64,000 nucleotides of DNA, taken from positions 1-64,000 of the forward strand of contig CAILAZ010000069.1 in NCBI GenBank assembly GCA_903832295.1, read 5' to 3'. Both the position numbers and the translations under genes were made by a program. Position 1 is the first letter of the stretch. Each line of letters opens with the position of its first letter. The stretch comes from an uncultured Acidobacteriota bacterium (GTDB lineage: Bacteria; Acidobacteriota; Terriglobia; Terriglobales; Acidobacteriaceae). The notes beneath the pieces are model-generated. The model had not been told where the DNA came from. It was given only the letters and a program-made list of their open reading frames with translations, and made no database searches. Positions 9,171-18,700 of the stretch are shown piece by piece.

Positions 9171-10425
9171 AGCGGAACAGGTCGCTCATGACGTTCGTCG
9201 CTGCATCACAGGCATGGTTCAGACATGGCAGGTCGAATGCGGCCTCAAGGGACTTCAGCAGTGAAAAGTGGGTGTAGAACTTCCCGCTCTTCACGCGGTG
9301 AGTCCCATAGTTGGTGTCCACGATGACGAGCACCTGGTTGGTGTTTGGCGCCTGGCTGTAGTCGTTTTCATCCCACATGACGACGATTGCGTTGCGCCCC
9401 TGCTGCCATGCAGGGGAGTGCTTGATGGAGGTGACGATCCGCTCCACCTCAAGATCACCTCGCTGGACTAGTGCGGGATTCAGTCCCGCCTGGGAACCAT
9501 CGCTGACGGGATCGTAGTTGCAGAAGGGACCTGCGTTTCCGCGTCCGTGCTGGTCATTGCACTGGTTGGGCGCGATAAAGGAAAACGATGGGACGTTGCC
9601 GGAACGCAGGTCAGCGTAGAGACCGTTGACCCCTTCAAACGACACCGTACGCTGCAGGCTCAGGCGTGGGTCTTTACCCTCCTGTACGTTGGCAAAATAG
9701 ACAAAAGGATTGTGCTTGACGGCATAGAGGTAAACGATGCCGCTGGAACTGAGAGGGGGATTGAGCACCGGCGTGATCCTGGTGAAGTCGGTCAGGTTGC
9801 TGTAAAAGCCGTCGCTGTAGTTCACACGATCAGCACCGCCGATGGGCAGAGATTCCTGATAGCTCTTCCAGTTGCGGCCAGCAGCCACCAACTGATCGGC
9901 AATCGTCTTTCCGGTGACGTTAGGGTCAGCGTCGAACGATAAGTGACCGTCAATGTTCACGTCTCCCGGGGTGCTCTGAGTTTCGTTGGTGATGTCGAGG
10001 GCAGGGGTGGCAGCGTCTGTTCCGCTCCCCGCGATCGGACAGATCAAACCGGTAGCGGGATTATCGGTGGAGACCGCTCCGCTCACAATGTTGGGGGTGC
10101 AACTGGTGCTGTGCCAGTCAGGATAATTGTCAGAGTGCACCCCGAAGTTGGATCCGCCGACAACCTCCAGATAGTTGGTGAGACTGGGATGGGCAACTGC
10201 AAAGTAGTTGGTAGCGGTGTTGGCGGACTTGGCGAGGCCATTTATGAACGGGGCATTGGGATTGTTGAGAATCTGGCTGTATCCATGATTCTCCATCATT
10301 ACGACGAAGACGTGATCCAGATGGGACACGCCCCTGGGTGTAGAACCTTCCACGGCAAAGGCCGTGCCGGCGCAGATAGCCGCCAGCAGGCACACTACAA
10401 CGAGACTCTTCTTGATGCTGATCAC
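9169..10425 (-). CDS. Phosphoesterase family protein (acid phosphatase/phospholipase C-like)
   Basis: HLDHVFVVMMENHGYSQI, YLEVVGGSNFG, VVMWDENDY; GTG start with GGAGG-like RBS chosen. Confidence 0.82.
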   Translation of the reverse strand: MISIKKSLVVVCLLAAICAGTAFAVEGSTPRGVSHLDHVFVVMMENHGYSQILNNPNAPFINGLAKSANTATNYFAVAHPSLTNYLEVVGGSNFGVHSDNYPDWHSTSCTPNIVSGAVSTDNPATGLICPIAGSGTDAATPALDITNETQSTPGDVNIDGHLSFDADPNVTGKTIADQLVAAGRNWKSYQESLPIGGADRVNYSDGFYSNLTDFTRITPVLNPPLSSSGIVYLYAVKHNPFVYFANVQEGKDPRLSLQRTVSFEGVNGLYADLRSGNVPSFSFIAPNQCNDQHGRGNAGPFCNYDPVSDGSQAGLNPALVQRGDLEVERIVTSIKHSPAWQQGRNAIVVMWDENDYSQAPNTNQVLVIVDTNYGTHRVKSGKFYTHFSLLKSLEAAFDLPCLNHACDAATNVMSDLFR

Positions 10426-10654
10426 ATTGGCCTCCAGTGCGGGGGCGGGCTGCTTTGCAGAATCGGCGCGTTGAGCCACCCCAGCGTGCAGTAGGATGTG
10501 GCGCTCTGTTTGCGCTCGGTTGAAATGCGGTTAAGAAACGGTAAAAGACATACTGAGCAGGGATTAAGCTGGAACTCTGATTCCGCCCGCTGTTGGGGAG
10601 GAATTACGGACCATTCCAACCGAGCGACTGACGGTTTTGCGATACACTCGCGCT

Positions 10655-11278
10655 ATGCCAATTGGAAGAACAGGCGGACTATTCGACGACGATTGCGAGG
10701 CCGCCCCAGGCCCCACCAGCAAGGTGATGATCGCGCACGTGGACGGCGGTTCCCGCGGAAATCCGGGTCCATCCGGGTATGGCGCCTATATCACCGACGG
10801 CGAAGGCAAACGCGTTGCAGAGCTGGGTGAGTTCCTGGGGGTGCAGACCAACAATTTTGCCGAATACTCAGGACTGATCGCGGCCCTGGAGTATGCCGTG
10901 GAGCACGGCTACGGCACGGTTAAGGTGGTGAGCGATTCTGAGCTGCTGGTGAAGCAGATGAAGGGGCAGTACAAGGTTCGGAGCGAGGCTCTGCTGGCGA
11001 TCTACGGAGAAGCCAAGGCGCTGATCCGAAAGCTGGACCGCTTTGAAATCCGGCACGTGCTGCGGCACTTGAACAAGGATGCCGACAGGTTGGCCAACGA
11101 TGCTATGGACCGCGGCATGGGACGCGCCAGCGTTGCCAAAGCCGATGCCTATGCAAAACCTCCCGAAGAGCGCGAGGCAGTCATGGAACTGCGAGGCTTC
11201 GTGAATGGTGGAGTGGTTGAGTTCACGGGCGAGAAGTTTCCGGACGGGGTCTTCGTGGTGGTGCGGCGAGCGCGCTGA
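10655..11278 (+). CDS. Ribonuclease HI family protein
   Basis: MIAHVDGGSRGNPGPSGYGAYI, NFAEYSGLIAALEYAVEHG, VVSDSELLVKQMKGQYKV, HLNKDADRLAN. Confidence 0.92.
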   Translation: MPIGRTGGLFDDDCEAAPGPTSKVMIAHVDGGSRGNPGPSGYGAYITDGEGKRVAELGEFLGVQTNNFAEYSGLIAALEYAVEHGYGTVKVVSDSELLVKQMKGQYKVRSEALLAIYGEAKALIRKLDRFEIRHVLRHLNKDADRLANDAMDRGMGRASVAKADAYAKPPEEREAVMELRGFVNGGVVEFTGEKFPDGVFVVVRRAR

Positions 11279-11297
11279 GGGGAATTGCATTCAGAGA

Positions 11298-11328
11298 GCG
11301 CGAGACAAGGCGACTCGCGCTTCCTTTT
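11298..11328 (+). terminator. Intrinsic terminator
   Basis: GCGCGAG-N9-CTCGCGC followed by TTCCTTTT. Confidence 0.7.
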
Positions 11329-11337
11329 CTGAAGGAC

Positions 11338-11787
11338 TCAGCCCGCGAGCGCCTTCTTGACGGCTTCGCTGACCAGTTTGCCGTCGATCCTTGCTCCGGC
11401 GAATTTGGCCATCACGTTCTTCATGATCGTTCCCATCTCTTTGGCCGTAGGAGCGCCCATCTCAGCAATCACCACTTTCACTGCCGCGTCGATTTCAGCG
11501 GGGCCGACGGCCTTTGGAAGATAGCCTTCAATGAAGACAATTTCTTCGAGTTCCTTGGCTGCCAGTTCCGGACGGTTTCCCTTGGTAAATGCATCCGAGG
11601 CATCGTGACGCTGCTTGATCAAAGTGGAGAGAACCTGCATCTCTTCTTTTTCGTCGAGCGTTGCCCGCTTTTCAATTTCCTTGTTCTTGAGAGCCGACTT
11701 AACCATGCGCAACGTGGAGAGACGCAGCTCCTGCCGCGCTTTCATCGATTCGACGATGTCCTTCTGAACCTGCGACGTAATGCTCAT
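11338..11787 (-). CDS. GatB/YqeY domain protein
   Basis: QVQKDIVESMKARQELRLSTLRMVKSALKNKEIEKR, MGTIMKNVMAKFAGARIDGKLVSEAVKKAL. Confidence 0.92.
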   Translation of the reverse strand: MSITSQVQKDIVESMKARQELRLSTLRMVKSALKNKEIEKRATLDEKEEMQVLSTLIKQRHDASDAFTKGNRPELAAKELEEIVFIEGYLPKAVGPAEIDAAVKVVIAEMGAPTAKEMGTIMKNVMAKFAGARIDGKLVSEAVKKALAG

Positions 11788-11846
11788 GCTCCAATGATAC
11801 ACAATGGATGAAAGCGGCGGCGGCGGCGGTGATCGACGGCCATAGC

Positions 11847-11872
11847 CCGCGAGCGCCACGAAGCGCTCGCGG
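11847..11872. repeat. Strong intergenic hairpin CCGCGAGCGC-CACGAA-GCGCTCGCGG
   Basis: 10-bp perfect stem, 6-nt loop, no adjacent U-tract. Confidence 0.7.
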
Positions 11873-11892
11873 TAACTTCGGCACTTCAGGCA

Positions 11893-13221
11893 TCAGATTG
11901 TGGTCTGACTGCCGCGGTCCAGCTCCGTCCGAAAAGTGTCCCAGTCGAGTTCGCCTTCCCAGGAAGCGAGTACCACGGCGGCGGTGCAGTTTCCGATGTG
12001 ATTGGTGATTGCGCGTGCCTCGGACATGAACTTGTCAATGCCGAGGATGAGCGCCATTCCTGCCACCGGTATGCCCGGAACCACGGCGAGCGTTGCAGCG
12101 AGTGTGATGAAGCCAGAACCGGTGACTCCGGACGCGCCTTTGCTGGTGATCATGGCGACCACAAGAATGGCCATCTGTTGGCCGATGGTGAGATGGATAC
12201 CAAGGGCCTGGGCGATGAACAGGGACGCGAGAGTCATGTAAATGTTGGTGCCATCCAGATTGAATGAGTATCCAGTGGGGACGACGAGGCCAACGACCGA
12301 GCGCGAGAGTCCGATGCGCTGAAGTTTCTCCATCAGGGGAATGAGCGCGGACTCAGAAGAACTGGTTGCAAGCACAAGCAAAAGCTCGCTCTTGATATAC
12401 CGCAGGAGTTTCAGGATATTGAATCCGGAAATGCGCGCGATAAGTCCGAGCACCCCGAGGACGAAGACGGCACAGGTCGCGTAGAAGAGAAGGATGAGCG
12501 AGGCGAGCGGCAACAAGGAGCGCAGGCCAAACTTGCCGATGGTGAAGGCGATTGCTGCCCCGGCTCCGAAGGGAGCCAGAAAGAGGATGAAGCGCATCAC
12601 TCCGAATAGGACCTTGCTGACGCTCTCGAGAACCTCCTTCATGGGACGCGCATGCTGCTCCGGAAGACGGGCAAGGGCGAAGCCGATGAGCACCGAGATG
12701 AGAAGCACCTGGAGAATGTCTCCCTCGGTAAACGCGCTGAAGAATGTCTTGGGGATCATCTTCAAGAGATGGTCCGTTACGGTCATGTGCTGCGCCTGTG
12801 TGACATATCCCGCCACCAGGGTGGGATCGAGTTTGGAGGGATCTGCGTGGAAGCTGCCTCCGGGCCGGAAGAGGTTGGCCATGATAAGGCCGACCACGAG
12901 TGCAAACGTACTGACTACTTCGAAGTAGAGGATCGCTTTCCCGCCCACGCGACCCGCTTTCCTGATGCTGCCGGCACCTGCAATTCCGAGAACCACAGTG
13001 CAGAGAATGACCGCCGGTATGAGCATTTTGATCAGGTTGATGAAACCGTCTGCCACGGGCTGCATTGCAACGCCAGTCTTCGGAAAGAAGTTCCCCAGCA
13101 ACGCGCCGAGCACGATCATGAGGGCAACCCAGTTGTAGAGCTTGGAAGCGAAGCGCTTCACGTGGTTCTGCTGTTTCTTTTCACTGCTCTGTGAGATTTC
13201 TGCGGCGACCGTTCCGCTCAT
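11893..13221 (-). CDS. Dicarboxylate/amino acid:cation symporter (DAACS, GltP/DctA-like)
   Basis: 442 aa; VVPTGYSFNLDGTNIYMTLASLFIAQA, MITSKGASGVTGSGFITLAATL. Confidence 0.95.
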   Translation of the reverse strand: MSGTVAAEISQSSEKKQQNHVKRFASKLYNWVALMIVLGALLGNFFPKTGVAMQPVADGFINLIKMLIPAVILCTVVLGIAGAGSIRKAGRVGGKAILYFEVVSTFALVVGLIMANLFRPGGSFHADPSKLDPTLVAGYVTQAQHMTVTDHLLKMIPKTFFSAFTEGDILQVLLISVLIGFALARLPEQHARPMKEVLESVSKVLFGVMRFILFLAPFGAGAAIAFTIGKFGLRSLLPLASLILLFYATCAVFVLGVLGLIARISGFNILKLLRYIKSELLLVLATSSSESALIPLMEKLQRIGLSRSVVGLVVPTGYSFNLDGTNIYMTLASLFIAQALGIHLTIGQQMAILVVAMITSKGASGVTGSGFITLAATLAVVPGIPVAGMALILGIDKFMSEARAITNHIGNCTAAVVLASWEGELDWDTFRTELDRGSQTTI

Positions 13222-13478
13222 ATCACTGCTCCTGTGTCCTCGAATTCAAAACATGAATGTTGCTCGTGTTGAGAAGACTGAAGATGCGCCTGATAGGGAC
13301 CCGTGATTCGGATTGCAGCTTGGTTGTATTGCGCGGCCCTGGAAGGCTCGGCACTGCGGGGCTATTGCGGGGACGCAACGGCTCTGGCCTGCTTCCGGAT
13401 TCCACAGGACGTGGAAAGTTGGCCGACAGTATATACCAGCCGTGGAAGCTTGCAATTCATTTCAAGAGAGAGGCGGTG

Positions 13479-14243
13479 TTAGCGGTATCGCGCTCCGTCA
13501 CGATAGCGGCGCGCCACGTCTTCAAGGAAGTCTTCGTTCGCTGGACGATTTGCCGGCTCGATCTTGAGTTTCTGGCCAACCCTGCCGGCGATGATTTCTG
13601 CCTGCTTCAACCGCACCTCTGCGGGCAAGTCCAATCGCCGGGCAAGGAAGACCTCAATGAGCTGAAACTCGGTGGGCGTGATGAATCCCGCAACATCGCC
13701 CAGGGTGGTCGCGGTGCGGGTCTCATTGGAATACCACATGGTATCTTCGACGCTGCGAGTGTCATGCACCACCACGGTGCCCGCAACCATATCGCCCAAT
13801 CTTCGATTTTCCTTGTCCAGCCCGGCGACGAGTGCCGCCACGCCGTAGAGGAACAGGCTGTCTATTGCGCGCAGGAAGTTTCGCGCCACGCCTTCAAAGG
13901 CGGTGATGGGCCGTCCGCTGCTGCTGATGACGCGAATCTGGGCGTGGCGCTTTCCTGGAGTTTGTCCGCTCCAGAGAATTTCAAACAACGCAAAGTATCC
14001 CCAATAAAGACAGAAGAAGAGGAAGAACGCGACCGCCGTCATCCAATTGGAAGCCCATACCCAGTAGAGGCGGAGACTGCGTCCGTAGTAGGCTATTGCG
14101 AGAGCCAGAGCGATTGCGACAGCGAGCTGGATCAGGGAGTCAAAGAGCAGCGCAAGGGCACGGCTTCCGAGTCCTGCCAATGAGAATTCAAGCGAAATCT
14201 GTTCCGGAGTTTGTACGTCCAGTTTTTCATAAAGGTCAGACAC
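13479..14243 (-). CDS. RDD family membrane protein
   Basis: GSRALALLFDSLIQ...WSGQTPGKRHAQIRVISSSGRPIT; GTG start at 14243 preferred over 14255. Confidence 0.85.
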   Translation of the reverse strand: MSDLYEKLDVQTPEQISLEFSLAGLGSRALALLFDSLIQLAVAIALALAIAYYGRSLRLYWVWASNWMTAVAFFLFFCLYWGYFALFEILWSGQTPGKRHAQIRVISSSGRPITAFEGVARNFLRAIDSLFLYGVAALVAGLDKENRRLGDMVAGTVVVHDTRSVEDTMWYSNETRTATTLGDVAGFITPTEFQLIEVFLARRLDLPAEVRLKQAEIIAGRVGQKLKIEPANRPANEDFLEDVARRYRDGARYR

Positions 14244-14244
14244 G

Positions 14245-15219
14245 ATGATCTCCACCTATTGGTTGAAGCGTCGTCAGCCACATTGGTCACGCCTGGAAGA
14301 GTTGCTCGCCGACGTAAAGCGCCACGGATTGCAGGGGCTTGGGCGCAATGAACTGCGCGAACTCGGACTTCTCTACCGCCAGACTGCAACCGATCTTTCC
14401 GCGGTGCGGGCCGACCCAACTTCGAATCAGCAGGCTCGATATCTCAATCAGCTCCTCGGACGGGTCCACAATATCATTTACTCTGGGCAGAAGACGACCG
14501 TGAAGAGCGTGTTCAGATTCTACCTGCATGAGTACCCACGCATCTTCCGCCGGTTGCTGCCCTACACGTCCGCGGCTGCCGGATTGTTTATTGCCGGGGC
14601 GCTGATCGGCATGGCGCTCACGCTCTCCAACCCGGAGTTCATGCACGACTTTCTGGGCTCCAGGATGGTGGCGACGATTGAGCGTCATGAGATGTGGACC
14701 CATTCCATTGTAGGGATTGAGCCACAGAGTTCCAGCGCCATCATGACCAACAACCTCTCCGTGTCCTTTGTTGCGTTCGCCTCCGGCATTGTTGCCGGAT
14801 TGGGCACACTCTACATGATGTTCTACAACGGCCTGATGTTGGGTGTAATCGGCGCAGCATGCTGGCTGAACAACATGAGCGACCAGCTCTGGAGCTTTGT
14901 TGCGCCGCACGGCGTGCTGGAATTACCGGCCATCTGCATTGCCGGAGGCGCTGGGCTTCGGCTCGCGCGGGCCCTGCTGTTTCCCGGCGCGCTCTCACGC
15001 AGGGACTCGCTGATTGCGGGAGGCGCGGAGGCTTCGCGGTTGATCGTCGGGGTCATTCCGATCCTGATTCTCGCAGGCATCCTTGAGGGATTTTTCTCCC
15101 CCTCCGCGGTACGTATCTCTTTTAAATTTCTCTTTGCCGCAATGCTGCTCTCGGGATTCGTTCTGTATTTGTGGGGTGCGGGACGCTCCGCAGACGAACC
15201 GGTGAGTGAGATCAGGTGA
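14245..15219 (+). CDS. Stage II sporulation protein M (SpoIIM)-like membrane protein
   Basis: MISTYWLKRRQPHWSRLEELL...MTNNLSVSFVAFASGIVAGLGTLYMMFYNGLMLG...HGVLELPAICIAGGAGLRL. Confidence 0.88.
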   Translation: MISTYWLKRRQPHWSRLEELLADVKRHGLQGLGRNELRELGLLYRQTATDLSAVRADPTSNQQARYLNQLLGRVHNIIYSGQKTTVKSVFRFYLHEYPRIFRRLLPYTSAAAGLFIAGALIGMALTLSNPEFMHDFLGSRMVATIERHEMWTHSIVGIEPQSSSAIMTNNLSVSFVAFASGIVAGLGTLYMMFYNGLMLGVIGAACWLNNMSDQLWSFVAPHGVLELPAICIAGGAGLRLARALLFPGALSRRDSLIAGGAEASRLIVGVIPILILAGILEGFFSPSAVRISFKFLFAAMLLSGFVLYLWGAGRSADEPVSEIR

Positions 15220-16591
15220 TGTTTCGTTCTTTGATTTGCAGATATTGAGTCAGAACTTCCGTGGATAATTCCCCAGGCATCGACTCCATGGTGAGTGCGC
15301 CGCGTTCGCGGAGCTGCCCAAGCAACCGCTCTCGCCGACTCACCAGTTCCTGCGCCGCCGCGCTTTCATACATCTCCTGAGGGGTCTCCGGGATTTTCTC
15401 TGCCTTTCGTTTCAACTCCGGCTGGCCCACGGCTACAAATGCGAGCACATGCCGCGAGAGTAGATGTCCAGCCGACTCCACTACCTCCGGCGTCATCGCG
15501 GTTTCGGCCAAGTCCGTGATCCAGAAGACCATGCCGCGCTGGGTTTGCATTGCGAGAAGGGAGGAAGCAGCGCGCATGTGGTCGGCTTCCGGCCACTCAC
15601 CCCGCAGAACCGCAAGCGATTCGACAAGCTGGCGCAGATGCGCCGGACCACGCCCGGGCAGCACCCGCTGTTTCACCTCTCGCCCATATGCAAGCAGCCC
15701 AAAACGGTCTCCCGAATACATCGCGAGCTGCGCCAGGCAGAGGGCCGCATCCACCGCTCGGTCCAGCTTGGTGTAACCCTCCGTGGAGGTGTTCATCAAG
15801 CGGCCGCAGTCGATGACGGCCCATACTGCCTGACTGCGCTCCACCTGGTAATTCTTGGTTACGATTTTTCCGCGCCGGGCGGTTGCCGTCCAGCAGATCG
15901 CGCGGGGCTCATCATGTTCGCGGTAGTCCCGCAGGCTCTCAAATTCGCTGCCCTGACCCCGAAGGCGCATCATGCGCATCTGTAATTCGATCTTGCGGCT
16001 GCGCACCAGGTAGAGGGACTTGGTCCTGGCGTGCTCGAAGTTGGGATAGACGCGCAGTTTCTGCCGCAGGTCCGCCACCGCCCACCGCTCTGCAAGTCCA
16101 AGCACGCTGCGATATCGGAGGTACACCTGTCCGGCGCTACAGTCGCCGCGTTCACGCGGAGTGATGCTGTAATGTGAGGCAAGTTCGGCGCCGCCGCGCA
16201 CAGTCACTTCCGCAGAGGGCATCTCCGCTGTGAGCTCTTGAGGCAGATGGTCGGTCCAATGGACCTGGAGCGACCGTCGCCCGTGGTTCATGATGGTCAT
16301 CTCGGCTTCACCGCACACACCGAGGCTGGGGGCAGATTTCCATCGCCTCCGCACCTCGATCGTTCGCGGTGCGGGCAGGCACAGGCGATCCAGCACGAAT
16401 GCAACGAAGAGCAGCACATCCCAGGCGAGGATTGCCCAGCGATAGGTAGGCATCCACAACCCCGGAATCGTCCACGCCAATCCCGCCACGGCCAACATGA
16501 CGAATCGGCGCCCCAGACTTTCCCCGATTCGTCCATAGCGCACCGCTTCCGCCTGCACTTCGGGCGGAGCCAGCGCGTGCCACGCAGTCAC
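15212..16591 (-). CDS. DUF58 domain-containing protein
   Basis: GQGSEFESLRDYREHDEPRAICWTATARRGKIVTKNYQVERSQAVWAVIDCGRLM. Confidence 0.92.
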   Translation of the reverse strand: MTAWHALAPPEVQAEAVRYGRIGESLGRRFVMLAVAGLAWTIPGLWMPTYRWAILAWDVLLFVAFVLDRLCLPAPRTIEVRRRWKSAPSLGVCGEAEMTIMNHGRRSLQVHWTDHLPQELTAEMPSAEVTVRGGAELASHYSITPRERGDCSAGQVYLRYRSVLGLAERWAVADLRQKLRVYPNFEHARTKSLYLVRSRKIELQMRMMRLRGQGSEFESLRDYREHDEPRAICWTATARRGKIVTKNYQVERSQAVWAVIDCGRLMNTSTEGYTKLDRAVDAALCLAQLAMYSGDRFGLLAYGREVKQRVLPGRGPAHLRQLVESLAVLRGEWPEADHMRAASSLLAMQTQRGMVFWITDLAETAMTPEVVESAGHLLSRHVLAFVAVGQPELKRKAEKIPETPQEMYESAAAQELVSRRERLLGQLRERGALTMESMPGELSTEVLTQYLQIKERNIT

Positions 16592-17559
16592 CGGGGAACC
16601 TCCACGCTGGCGAGCACTTCCGCAACAACGCGGTCCGTGTCCATCCCTTCCAACTCCGCCTCCGGACGCAGCAACATGCGGTGGCGCAAGGCTGGCAGCG
16701 ACGCATTCTTCACATCGTCAGGGATGACAAAATCCCTCGCATCGAGAGCGGCTAGGGCCTTGGCAACAAGCATCAGGCTGATTGCCGCCCGCGGACTTGC
16801 TCCCAGGGACAGGGCCGGCCAGGCGCGCGTCTTGCGAATCACTTCTGTGATGTAGCGGAAGAGCGAGGCCTCGACGCGAATCGAGCGAAGCTGCTCCCTG
16901 GCAAGGCGCAATATGGCCGTATCAATTGGCTCAATCTGCTCAAGTTTGGTGCTGCCTTCATATTGGCCCGCATGGTGGGTTTCCAGGATCTTGAGCTCTT
17001 CTTCCGCCGTGGGATAGGTAATCTTGATCTTGAGAAGGAAGCGATCCACCTGCGCCTCCGGCAGTGGATAGGTGCCTTCAAACTCCACTGGGTTCTGGGT
17101 TGCGAGCACGGTGAAGAACTCCGGCAGGGAATGACGCACGCCATCAATCGTTACCTGTCGCTCTTCCATGGACTCCAGAAGCGAGGCCTGGGTGCGGGGA
17201 GGCATGCGGTTGATTTCATCCACCAGAAGCAGGTCGGTAAACATCGGCCCTTTGTGCAGGGAAAACTCGGAGGTGCTCAGGTTGAGCACATTGGTTCCGA
17301 GCAGGTCGGAGGGCATGAGATCGCTCGTGCATTGCACGCGATGAAAATCAACCCGCAGCATTCGCGCCAGCGATTTAATCGCGAGAGTTTTGCCGAGGCC
17401 GGGTACGCCCTCGACGAGTGCGTGTCCGCCGCAGATCAGTGCGATCAACACTCCATCGACCAACTCCGCCTGCCCAACAATGACTTTTGCCATCTCGCGC
17501 CGGCCATGAGATATCAGGGTTGCAATCGCAGCAGTTGAATCTTCCCGTACGTCAGACAT
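16588..17559 (-). CDS. MoxR family AAA+ ATPase
   Basis: GGHALVEGVPGLGKTLAIKSLAR, RVQCTSDLMPSDLLGTNVLN, LLVDEINRMPPRTQASLLESMEERQVTIDG. Confidence 0.95.
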   Translation of the reverse strand: MSDVREDSTAAIATLISHGRREMAKVIVGQAELVDGVLIALICGGHALVEGVPGLGKTLAIKSLARMLRVDFHRVQCTSDLMPSDLLGTNVLNLSTSEFSLHKGPMFTDLLLVDEINRMPPRTQASLLESMEERQVTIDGVRHSLPEFFTVLATQNPVEFEGTYPLPEAQVDRFLLKIKITYPTAEEELKILETHHAGQYEGSTKLEQIEPIDTAILRLAREQLRSIRVEASLFRYITEVIRKTRAWPALSLGASPRAAISLMLVAKALAALDARDFVIPDDVKNASLPALRHRMLLRPEAELEGMDTDRVVAEVLASVEVPR

Positions 17560-18700
17560 TCTTGGTGCGCTCCCTTTCCAGTATGGCTAATACCTGCTTG
17601 ATCGTGCTTGTGTGGTCCACGGCTGCACCCTCCCGCAACCCGGGATCGGACATGGCGCCTTGTGCTTCACGCAAGGAATGCAACAGTTCCTCAGGTACTT
17701 CGTATCCCCGCCTCTGCATCGCCTGGACGATCTCTTCTGCGCTGGAAGCAGTATGCAGCGCGAGACGCCTGGATGCGACCTGCTGCAAGCGCGCGAATGC
17801 AATCTCCAGAGGGGCCAGGCGCGCGTTGGCTTTGTGAAAGACGCTGCCCATGGTCTGCACAAACTCCAGGGGTGACAAGCGCGACGGCCGTAACAGCGGC
17901 TTCACTGGGACGCTGCGCCTGGCATAGGCGAAGAGAAGAACGGCTCCGAGAAACAGCACTTGCCATTTGGCCCAGCGCAGCACTGACGCATAGTTTCCGG
18001 TGTGCACCCGGTCGTGGGTGGTGTGGTAATACTCGTCCCACAGTATGCGGCGGTCCCTTCCTACTGAATAAAGCAGCAGGTCCAGATTCCCCTGGTCGCG
18101 GATTCCTATGTTCGAGAGGGGAAGTGGACTGGCCCACCAGATGACCTCGCCCTGGCCAAGAGTGTAGGAAACAACGACGGCCCGGCCTTCTGAGTCACGA
18201 TAGTGCACGACCTGTTCCGCCGCCTGGGCGTCCCAGTACACATCGCTTTCCTGGGTGATTGGACCAGCGCGCGTCAGCTTTGTGGGGGCTGCGGGGAGGC
18301 AGGGTGCAAAGCCTACTCTGGCAGGTCCGTCAGTCAAACCACTGGGCAGACCGGTTTGAGTGATCGACCACCCCGTAACGATCAGTCGTCCGCCTCCGCG
18401 GACAAACTGGCCGATCGCTTTTGCGTCTTCACGGCTGGCAGAGTGTTCGGGGCCGGCCAGCACGAGTGTGACCTGCGCAGAGTTTTTAGGCAGGTCCTGC
18501 GGAGACCCTTCCCACCTCTCTACGGGATAGCCGGTTTGAAGCAACAACAGGTATGCTGCTTTTGCGCCAAATCGGCGCGCAGAGTAACTGGACGGATTTC
18601 CCTCGCTATCTCCGTTCTGGTCGTTGAGATACGCCAGCAACAAGGCGGCCGCTATCAACACGAGAACCACCGCAATCGGAGTTCGGGGAACCTTGGTCAT
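17552..18700 (-). CDS. DUF4350 domain-containing protein
   Basis: SYSARRFGAKAAYLLLLQTGYPVERWEGSP, GGGRLIVTG, ILWDEYYH; position in MoxR/DUF58 cluster. Confidence 0.75.
   Translation of the reverse strand: MTKVPRTPIAVVLVLIAAALLLAYLNDQNGDSEGNPSSYSARRFGAKAAYLLLLQTGYPVERWEGSPQDLPKNSAQVTLVLAGPEHSASREDAKAIGQFVRGGGRLIVTGWSITQTGLPSGLTDGPARVGFAPCLPAAPTKLTRAGPITQESDVYWDAQAAEQVVHYRDSEGRAVVVSYTLGQGEVIWWASPLPLSNIGIRDQGNLDLLLYSVGRDRRILWDEYYHTTHDRVHTGNYASVLRWAKWQVLFLGAVLLFAYARRSVPVKPLLRPSRLSPLEFVQTMGSVFHKANARLAPLEIAFARLQQVASRRLALHTASSAEEIVQAMQRRGYEVPEELLHSLREAQGAMSDPGLREGAAVDHTSTIKQVLAILERERTKNV

Noticed and set aside
14245-15219. SpoIIM-like gene as evidence of sporulation
   Set aside because: SpoIIM-like proteins occur in non-sporulating bacteria beside MoxR/DUF58/RDD genes; no other sporulation genes here
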